The translations under genes and the position numbers were made by a program. A DNA stretch of 64,000 bases from contig JADJRG010000017.1 in NCBI GenBank assembly GCA_016712315.1, positions 760,066 through 824,065 on the forward strand, read 5' to 3'. Position 1 is the first letter of the stretch. The number at the start of each line of letters is the position of its first letter. Shown one piece after another: positions 56,506-64,000 of the stretch. The notes under the pieces were generated by a model, which was not told the DNA's origin, made no database searches, and was given only the letters and a program-made list of their open reading frames with translations. The stretch is from Nannocystis sp. (GTDB lineage Bacteria > Myxococcota_A > Polyangia > Nannocystales > Nannocystaceae).

Positions 56506-58840
56506 ATGGGCGGAAGTGAGCTACAGATCCCACCATTGATCCGTGATCCCGCGCGGATCATCGGCGGGCGCTTTCACGTGGTTGACGAGCTGGGGCGCGG
56601 AGGGACCGGTGTGGTCCACCGCTGCGTGGATCTGGAGCTCGGTCGCTTCGCGGCGGTGAAGGTGTTCTCCCTCTTCGAGGGGGACGGCGCGGAGCTCGAT
56701 GAGGCGCGGCGCCGCTTTGTCGATGAGGCGCGGCTGCTGGCCAGCTCGCGGCACCCGCAGATCGTCGAGATCTTCGACTCCGGCCTGACCCCGGAGGGCG
56801 CGCCCTATATCGCGACGGAGCTGCTCAGCGGCCCTGTTCTTTCGGGCAGGGGGCCGATGGGCTGGCGGGATGTCGTGGAGATCGGGGTGCAGGTGGCGCA
56901 GGCGTTGGTGGCGCTGCATGGACGCGGGATCATCCATCGGGACATCAAACCCGCGAACATCGTGGCGGTCGGGCCCGCGGCGACGGGGCCGCTCTTTATC
57001 AAAGTCATCGACCTGGGGATCGCGAAGGTGCTCGACTGGGCGCGGGTCAATCCCGAGCTGACGACGCGATTTCGGGCGCGCGAGACGAGGCTCGGTGAGA
57101 TCGTGGGTACGCCGGGCTATGTCGCACCCGAGGCGGGACAGGGACCTGCCGATCCGCAGCTCGACATCTTCGGGCTCGGGGTGACGCTCTATCAGCTCTG
57201 CACCGGGGTGAGCCCTGGACAAGGGCCGATGAGGCCACTGCGTGAGCTGGTTCCCAAGGCGCCCGCGCTGCTCGAAGAGCTGCTCTCCGCGATGCTGTCG
57301 GCCGATCTCGCAAAACGGCCAAAGACCGCGTTGATCGTGCTCGATCGCCTGCTCGGGGTCCTCGGAGCGGCGAGTGAGGCAGGTACGCCCGCGCAAGAGC
57401 AGCGGATCTTCGCCCAAAAATTCGAGCTGATCGACGTGCTCGGCAGCGGCGCGCGTTCGACGGTGATCCGCGGCTATGACCGCGTGGCGCAGCGCGAGGT
57501 CGCGATCAAGGTTCTTAAAGATGAGCTCAGGGGCGACGCAGAGGAGCGGCGGCGCTTCGCGGTGGAGGCGATGCTGCTCGGGCGCTTGGATGACCCGGCG
57601 ATCCCGCGGATCCACGGCGGCACGATCGACACGGCGGGCGACGATGATCCTGTCTTTTTGGTCATGTCCGTAGCCGCAGGCGAGCCGGCGAGTCGGGTCG
57701 GCTTCGGCCGCGAGCCCTTGGGAGTGTCCGAGGTGATCGAGGCGGGCAAACAGCTCGCGCGCGCTCTTGTCAAATTCACGAGATCGGGGCGCTGCACCGC
57801 GATATCAACCCCTCCAACGTGCTGGTAGAGCGCGGGCCGAAGCTGCGCGCGAGCGTGATCGATCTTGGAATGGCGGAGCTGACGCCGCGCTTCTATGCGG
57901 TCGATCGGCGCTACATGACGCCGCCAGAGCGGCGTACGGCATGCCCGCGCGATCTGAAAATTTTGAAGAACCTCGAGTGGACGGCGCCGGAGGTGCGCCT
58001 TGGTGCGCCGTGGTCCCCGCTGTGTGATGTGTTTTCGTTGGGCTTTGTGCTGTTTCGGCTGGCGACGGGCAAGGTGCCGTGGCGGGCGGGCAGCACAACG
58101 GTGACCTCCTTGGAGGCGTGGATGCCGGGCTGTCCCGAGGGCCTCAAAGAGGCGTTCGCTGGGGCGCTGGCGCTGAATCCCGCGCAGCGGCTGGATGCTG
58201 CGGGCTTGCTGGATGCGCTGGAGCTGGCGGAGGAGGAGCTGCGCGAGGAGCAGATCGTGCAGATGGAGAAGGCGCGCGCGGCAGAGCTGGCGACCGTCGG
58301 CGCGGAGGATCCTCCGACGCAAGAGTTCGTACGACCCTCACCGCCTCTCCCTGCGCCACGGGCCCCTCGCTGGCGAAGGGTGGTTGAGGGATCGCGAGCG
58401 CGGCGGCACTGATCGCGATCGGCTGGTGGTCGCGGGGGCTCGCGGCGCCGCCGAAAGTCGCGCCGGTGGGTATCGCAGCATCGGCAGGCGCGAGCACGAC
58501 GATGGTTGAGGAGCAGCCGCCGATCGCCGCGGTGATGAGGCGGCCTGAGCATGACGTGGCGCCGCCGATCGCCGCCGTGCTGACGACGCCGACCCCGCAG
58601 CTGCCGACGATGCGGGAGGCGCTGGAGCGCTCTGAGGCGGCTTTTGTGGGCTGCGCAGGGCTCGCCGAGGACCCTCTCCTAGTTCGCTTTGTCACCGTCG
58701 ATGGCTCGGAGTCGTTTGCGTCGGTGTCGATCATCGGAGCTCCGACCGCGGAGGTCGAGGGCTGCGTCGCGGCGCTTGCGTCGTCCATCCGCTTCACCCC
58801 TTCCGTCGCGTTGTCCTTGATCAAGGAGTATTTGCCGTGA
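56506..58840 (+). CDS. Tandem-kinase-domain Ser/Thr kinase, two apparent frameshifts
   Basis: First kinase domain about 20-285: DELGRGGTGVVHRCVDLELG, FAAVKVF, HRDIKPANIV, VIDLGIAKV, GTPGYVAPEAG. Second from about 305: IDVLGSGARSTVIRGYD, EVAIKVLKDEL; the frame breaks near 57770 and goes on HEIGALHRDINPSNVLVERG (HRDINPSN), SVIDLGMAEL, NLEWTAPEVRLGAP. A further break near 58385 gives a membrane helix (GIASAAALIAIGWWSRGLAA) and a 120-residue tail with two Cys (AFVGCAGLAEDP, EGCVAALASSIRFTPSVAL), stop 58838. About 770 residues in total. Two kinase modules in one chain are unusual; both keep Lys and HRD-Asp, though each has DLG where DFG is standard. 3' end overlaps the next start. Confidence 0.7.
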
Positions 58841-59842
58841 AAGAGTCGACCCGTACGATCCACGGGAGCCTCGCGTGGGGGGCTCGTGCTGCTTTTGAGC
58901 GCGGAGACTCCGCGGGTCGCGCTTGCGCGACCAGGAGCGCCTCAGCATGGAAAGTGTGAGCTGTCCGATCATACATGTCAGGCCGAGCGCTGGCAGCGTA
59001 AAGCCGCATCCGCGACCTCGCCGAAGTTCAAGGCGGTCTACCTGCACGCGGCCTTTCTCTCCTACCTCGCGCGCTTCGACGAATCAGGCGATACTCGGGC
59101 GCTGTGCTCCGCTCACCGTGCGCTGCACCGGAGCTTGGAGATCGAGGATCAGCCAGCAGAGCAGCGGACCGCCTTCGAGGCCGCGCGCGCGGATCTGGTG
59201 TCGCGCGAGAAGCAGCGCGGGGTGCGGTGTGGATCGGGTCAGCGAGCGTCGAAGAGCAATGCGCCGATCGTGGCGACAGTGAGCGAGCCGGCGACGCCGA
59301 CGACCGAGTTCGATCCACTGCCGGCCTTCTTGGCGTCGGCTACTAGCGCGATCGAGAGCACCACCTCCGGCCCGACGCCGCTCTCGGGTGAGGTGGCAGA
59401 GAGCGAACCACGAAAGGCTGAACCAATCGAAGCGCCGGCCTCTGTTTCGACGGAGAAGCGCCCCACACAAGACAGGGCCAGGTCACGTGTACCTGGGCGT
59501 CCCTTGCTGATCACAGGCAGCGTCGCCCTCGCGCTCGGCGTCACGCTCGGCGCGGTGGCCCTCTACAGCCGCCACCAGGCGCTCGCGACGTACCAGGCGG
59601 GGCTCGATCTGCGTGAACAGGTCCCGGGCGCACCAGATGCCGAGACGCTCGCGCGCGACGCCGACCTCGAGACCGACTACGGGCGCATGGGCCAGGTCGC
59701 CACCGGGACCGCGATCGGCGGCGGCGTCGCGCTGCTCGCTGGCGCTGTGATGGTCGCCATCGGCGGTCAGAAGGCTCGCTCGAAGGGGCTCGCAGACAGC
59801 ATGGGCGCCTCGCTCGGGGGGCCTTGCCTTCCATGTGCGTTT
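58838..59842 (+). CDS. Signal-peptide membrane protein following the tandem kinase, apparent frameshift
   Basis: A GTG at 58838 overlaps the kinase stop (GTGA), an operon link. MKESTRTIHGSLAW then a G-run at about 58876; shifting one base gives LVLLLSAETPRVALARPGAP, completing a signal peptide, then CELSDHTCQAERWQRKAASA, LHAAFLSYLARFDESGDTRA, EDQPAEQRTAFEAARADLVS. A Thr/Pro/Glu linker leads to a helix (LLITGSVALALGVTLGAVAL) and another at AIGGGVALLAGAVMVAIGG. No natural stop: the frame reads into the next gene, so another indel near 59800 is likely. Periplasmic domain plus two C-terminal membrane helices is a common partner layout for Pkn kinases. Confidence 0.55.
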
Positions 59843-59868
59843 TTGAGCACCATGCGGGAGTTCGCCAT

Positions 59869-61529
59869 GACCACGCCGATCCGACCCCAGACATCTCTTG
59901 TGCTCCTGAGCGTGCTGATGGCCTGCGCGCCCTGGCCCGGGTGGCCAGAGGCCGATTGCCCCGACACCGGCTGCGAGGGCACGACGGACGACGGAGGCAG
60001 CGGCGAGCTCACCGGCTTGGTGACAGGGACCTCGAGCGAGACGACCAGCGACGACAGCAGCGGATCGGCGAGCGAGAGCGCAGGTGAGACCGGCGACGCG
60101 ACCACCGAGGCGGCGACCGGCGAGCCGATCGAACCGCCGACGATCCTCGACGTCGAGCTGACGCCGAACCCGATCGTTTTTAACGGGCCGATCGAGGTGA
60201 CCGTGAACGCCGTGCAGTCCGAGGGCGTGCGCATGACGCTCGCGGACGGCGTCGAGGTGGAGCTGGACGCAGCCGACGAGCCCGGCGTTTTTGCGGGAGA
60301 GATCGCGGTGACGAGCGGTTTTCTAAATGGCTCACACCTCGCCCTGCTGACGCCGTGGGCCGGCGAGGGCGAGGGCGAGGCGGTGGAGGCGAGCTACACG
60401 ATCGCCCTGCCGACGCCCGGCTCAGAGCTGTACTGGGAGACAGGCGATCTGATCGGCGCCGGTCAAGTGGCGGCGATGGCTGTCCTGCCCGACGGGACGA
60501 TCCTCGAGCTGGGCCAGCGTTTGGTCGACGGTAACTCGCGCTGCTACCTGCGGCAGCGCGACAAGGGCGGCGGCTGGAAGCAGGATGAGCTGGTCGAAAT
60601 TCTGCCGGCGATGGACTGCCTCGCGGTGGACATCAAGGTGTCGCCGTCGGGCTCGATCTTCGTGCTGGCGAAGCGCGTGCTCAACAACGAGATCCGCTGG
60701 TGGCTCGGCGAGATCGAGGCGTGGGGCGCGAGCCCGGTCCACCGCGGGCTCGGCGAGAAGAACCAAAATGCGGCTGCGCTCGCGGTCCATGGCTCGGGCA
60801 TGGTGGCCGTCTGCGGCGATGCGCCGACGCATTTCCCGACGCGAAGGACGCGGCGGCATGGCTGGTGCGACCGAAGCTGCCGGGGAGGCGTGGACGTTTG
60901 ACTACCGACCTGAGGGCTTTAACCCGCACGGATTCGCGGAGACGACGCGGGACTGTGCCTTCGCGGGCGACACACTTGTGATGGTCGGGGAGGCGCGGGG
61001 TAAGCATGAGAAGCTCAAGCCCGACCCCGTCGACCGCCACTTCTTGCTCCGATTCGAGACGATGGCCAAGACCGCTGACTGGACGGTCGTAAGCGGTCAG
61101 GTCGACCTTCAGAGCGGGGCGACGACGGTTGTCGTCGATGACCAGGGGCGTTACTGGACGGGCGGATACGTCTGCGGCGATCCCTGCAACCAGCCGATGA
61201 TGGAGCTGCGGGCCTACAGCCCCGGCGGCTCCTTGTTCTGGAAGACGCAGATCGGCGCCGTGACGAACAAGAACTGGGGCCCGCACGACCTCGTGTGGAG
61301 CCCCGCCGGCTACGCGGTGATCGCCATGGGCGGCACCATGGGAGGCGAGCTCGCGTTCGCGGTGCAAGCCTACTCGACCGCGCAGCTCGACCCCCTGTGG
61401 AGCTACAGCCGCAAGGACAACCAGTACATGTACATGGCCTACGCGCTGGCAGTCGGGCTCTTCGGCGAAGTCTACGCCGGTGGATTCGCCATGAGCGGGT
61501 ACCCTGCGGTGGCCTACATCGCCGGCTGA
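59869..61529 (+). CDS. Thr/Ser-linker lipoprotein with beta-propeller-like domain, frameshifts
   Basis: MTTPIRPQTSLVLLSVLMAC is the lipoprotein signal. A Ser/Thr/Glu linker is followed by PTILDVELTPNPIVFNGPIE, VNAVQSEGVRMTLADGVEVE (an Ig-like strand pair), then repeated propeller strands (AAMAVLPDGTILELGQRLVD, DIKVSPSGSIFVLAKRVLNN). The frame breaks near 60835 and again near 60880 at a G-run; the joined reading DAKDAAAWLVRPKLPG - EAWTFDYRPEGFNPHGFAET continues with TTVVVDDQGRYWTGGYVCGD, DLVWSPAGYAVIAMGGTMGG, MAYALAVGLFGEVYAGGFAM, stop 61529. About 550 residues. Its first 95 bp are duplicated at 51906-52005. Surface lipoprotein, function unknown. Confidence 0.6.
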
Positions 61530-61541
61530 CAGCTGCTCGCC

Positions 61542-62659
61542 TCACCGCTCACCTGCATCAGCCGGGGATGTATAGGGAGCACGCAACGTCCACAAGATCC
61601 GTCGCCTGATCAAACGCTCCTCGAACGGCTCATCACCATCCGCTACGAGGTGATACGGGTACTTCTTGACGAGCTCGCAGATGCGGTCGTGGGGGCAAAG
61701 TGGATCACGAATGTTCAGCATCACGACGGCCCCGGCGTCGCCCTTCTTGGCCTTGAGTACGTTCGCGGACCAAGTGCCGGGATCCCACTTCGAGCCGTCA
61801 TCAAGACCGCCGATGAAGGTGACCATCAGCAGCGCGTCGTCGCGAAGGAAGCCGGCGTTACAGCCGCCCGGTGCGTTGATCTCGGGCTTCATCGCCATCG
61901 TCAGGGCTTCGCCCATGAGGTCGGTACCGCTGATCCCGAGCTTGGCGACGCAGGCGAAGGTCTCGGCGAGGTTCGGCTGCTCCTTGGTCAAGTACCGCCG
62001 GCCACCCGCGATCTTGCAGGGCGTGTTGGATGCGTACGCTCCGGCGGCGAAGACGTTACCAGCGCCGATGGTCCGGTCGCAGGTCGTAAGCTGGTCGAGA
62101 AGATCGCAGGGGTAGTCGGGCACTTCATCACAGGTGCCGTTCTGATCGCACTTCGGATCGCAGGTCACTAGGCCCCAGGTGTGGTCGCCATCGATGACCA
62201 TGATGTGGAAGTCGAAGTCGGCGGAACTTCGCCTCGATCGTCTCGATGAACTTCGGAAAAGCCGCGATGAGCTGCTCCTGCGCGCTCTTCATGCTGCCGT
62301 GGCGCGAGATCACGAAGGAAGTCGATCTTGCCCTTGCAGCCGGGAGGCTTCGTGTCGGCGGTGTCGCTGTCGGTTGTGTCGGGGCCGACGTCGTAGATCA
62401 GCGTCGTCGCGTCGGTGGTGGGGCTGCTGTCGTCGGTACTCGCGCTGGTTGTCGCCGAGCTGGCCGTGGAGGTGGCGCTGGCGGTCGCAGACAGATCGGT
62501 GGTGACGGCGTCGCTGCTGCCGCCCGTGCTGCTGCCCGCCCAGGTATCGGGCACGGAGAGGCCGGTGGTCGTGTCGCTGCCGCTGGGCGTGCAGGCGAGC
62601 CCGAGCACGAGCGCTGTGCCGAGGTGCTGGGGCGCGGAAGGTCGGGAGGGAAGAGCCAT
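61542..62659 (-). CDS. von Willebrand A-like lipoprotein, two apparent frameshifts
   Basis: Starts at 62659: MALPSRPSAPQHLGTALVLG then LACTPSG gives lipobox Gly-Leu-Ala-Cys. A 75-residue Thr/Ser/Asp linker follows. The VWA part is split by indels near 62315 and 62215: KIDFL, then FVISRHGSMKSAQEQLIAAF, PKFIETIEAKF, then HIMVIDGDHTWGLVTCDPKC. Here the MIDAS-like D-x-S-G-S reads I-S-R-H-G-S-M, lacking the first Asp. Then TCDRTIGAGNVFAAGAYASN, NLAETFACVAKLGISGTDLM, FLRDDALLMVTFIGGLDDGS. The C-terminus ends in LWTLRAPYTSPADAGER, unlike the family, so the tail may be cut near 61600. Convergent with the propeller lipoprotein. Confidence 0.6.
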
Positions 62660-63127
62660 CGCCGACGTCGAGTATAGCGCGGTCTCGCGCAGGCCCTCGC
62701 GGCCCGGCTCGCGGAGGTCCACGAGCAGCCGGGCGCCCTCGCTGACGACGACGACGCCCTCTTCTGGCGCGTAGCCCGCTCGCTCGCACAAAGGAAAGCA
62801 CGTTCTCGATTGCCGGCCTTGACCTCGCGCTCCGCACGGAGGCGATCGAAGAGCCTGGCAAGAGAGCCCGGCTCGACGGCCTCGACGCGCTCATGCGCCT
62901 GTTCGAGCACACAAGACTCGCTAGCGTGCCGCCCGGCCCGCTCTGGTGGATCGCTCACCGAGGGCTCACTCCTCGAGATCGGCCGAAGGGGCAGGGGAGA
63001 TCTCTCCCGGAGAGATCTCCCTTTTGTGAAAAAACTTTGAGGGGCGGCGCCGCTCATGCCGCCGCGCACGAGCTCGCCGCCAGGCGAGGGTGATTTCGAG
63101 CGTCTTTGCAGGTTCATCTGCGCGCCG

Positions 63128-63205
63128 TCCACGCTTCGCCCGGTTCACAAGCGAGCAATCCACGCTTCGCCCGGCTCACCAGGGCGCCATCCACGCTCAC
63201 TGGCG
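63128..63205. repeat. 31-bp tandem repeat, about 2.5 copies
   Basis: Units begin TCCACGCTTCGCCCGG at 63128 and 63159, with a shortened third at 63190 (TCCACGCTCACTGG). Units differ at a few positions. Confidence 0.6.
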
Positions 63206-63254
63206 CGCCTCCGAGCACGAACTGTCGCTTGGCCAGAACACGTTTACTAGTGGC

Positions 63255-63276
63255 AATGTGTCCACATAGACACATT
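63255..63276. promoter_or_regulatory. Palindromic operator-like site
   Basis: AATGTGTC, CACATA, GACACATT: a perfect 8-bp inverted repeat with a 6-bp centre in an AT-rich patch of GC-rich DNA. The adjacent gene is not identifiable, so its target is unknown. Confidence 0.4.
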
Positions 63277-64000
63277 GAATCGCGCGGCGCGAAAGGGATC
63301 GTTGCCAAGGGAAGCTGTCCCCTCGGAACTTACTGACATGGGGTACTTCCGTCATTATCGGCAGCAGCGCCGACTTCTGGGGCCTTCTCTTGAGCGTCCC
63401 TGGGCCCGGCCACAAACACCGCAGGCAGTTGCGGATCGACACGGCGATCAAGCTCTTGTCCAGCTACGACGGCCTACGCGTCTCCTGGATCGGCGTAGAG
63501 CAGGTCAGCCCTGCCTGCGGCGACCGCGAAAAGCGTTTCAGGTCGCGCCACGCGCCTCCGCCTAGCGTCGGGAATCAGGTTGACACCTGAACCAGTACCT
63601 CCGCGGCCGCCGTGGTGTCGGCTTCGGAGCACGCGTATCCGGTGGCGGAGTTGTGGCCCGACCATCACCTCCGCGTTCATCGACGACCCCACCACGTCGA
63701 GAAATTGCGCGGATCGGCCCTGACTTGGCGCGACGCCTCGCCCACTAACCCCAACCCATAGCGACTGAACCCGACGTGCATCCACGTGCCCCGCGCGCAG
63801 GAGAGCATTCCACGAGCGAAGCGACGTGCGCAGGAGCACTCACGAGGAACCGACCGAGCGGCGCACCCGACACAGGCGCACGCCCTCGTTGGGTCAGGTC
63901 AGATGGTGAGAGCACGTTTCTGTGACGTCATAGCGGGTTTCCAGGCTCGCTGTGTCTCTAGTTCAGGCCACGAGGCCGCGCAGACCATGGCCCTTTGCTG

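Larger units (their letters stand above)
62660..64000. other. Right-hand 1.3 kb: no convincing gene
   Basis: A plus frame around 62800-62985 (GLDLALRTEAIEEPGKRARL, DGLDALMRLFEHTRLASVPP) and another at 63345-63590 (DFWGLLLSVPGPGHKHRRQL, RIDTAIKLLSSYDGLRVSWI) look protein-like but match nothing recognised and lack supported starts; they may be gene relics. A 31-bp unit repeats about 2.5 times at 63128-63205. The rest shows no coding pattern. Confidence 0.35.

Overview
The window looks like chromosomal DNA of a predatory myxobacterium of the Nannocystis/Enhygromyxa/Plesiocystis type. The evidence is the very high GC content, several Pkn-type Ser/Thr kinases, many lipoproteins with a Thr/Ser/Gly-rich stretch after the lipobox, Cys-rich CGDGVVDPGEECDDGN-type repeats, VCBS/FG-GAP, tachylectin-like, CHAT and WD40 proteins. 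At least a dozen conserved genes carry single-base frameshifts, several of them in or near G/C runs. Consensus indels are therefore as likely as true decay for those genes, and this is noted gene by gene.

Layout. 1-5.0 kb: an amine-oxidase tail, a DUF4246 oxygenase-like gene, a lipoprotein, a membrane coiled-coil protein, a one-domain voltage-gated cation channel and a broken integrase. 5.2-39.7 kb: what looks like one 34.6-kb integrative element. Its left end is a tyrosine recombinase whose stop codon lies 9 bp from a 17-bp core. The same core recurs at 39,744, and the two cores split one VCBS-repeat gene whose halves, both on the minus strand, lie outside the cores (39,744-41,466 and 5,041-5,197) and rejoin in frame. 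39.7-44.8 kb: the VCBS 5' part, a second recombinase of the same HTH-fused design, and a kinase gene beheaded by a third HTH remnant. 44.9-47.1 kb: a small protein, an intact kinase and a small orphan. 47.1-55.0 kb: a CHAT/STAND/WD40 gene broken in two, with a hybrid-cluster protein, a truncated lipoprotein and an M32 carboxypeptidase lying between its pieces. 55.2-62.7 kb: a lysine-rich winged-helix protein, a tandem-kinase protein, a membrane protein, a propeller lipoprotein and a von Willebrand A-like lipoprotein. 62.7-64 kb: repeats and a palindrome, no convincing gene.

Cargo of the 34.6-kb element. It carries a microviridin-type graspetide operon: a two-core precursor at 31,009-31,245 followed by the amide-forming and ester-forming ATP-grasp ligases. 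It also carries a eukaryotic-type profilin of clearly lower GC, a tachylectin-like propeller, a SOUL protein, a kinase with five N-terminal ETRVNEG repeats, two odd tRNA genes, an ISL3-family insertion sequence with a perfect 8-bp target duplication inside an acyltransferase-like gene, and two genes of alphaproteobacterial flavour.

How it fits together. The recurring theme is a family of recombinases with an N-terminal excisionase-like HTH, each preceded by a conserved stretch of about 56 bp (four copies in the window), plus several scars that keep only a piece of such a gene fused to a truncated host gene. The region behaves as a hotspot where these elements insert into secreted-protein, lipoprotein and kinase genes and leave mosaics behind.
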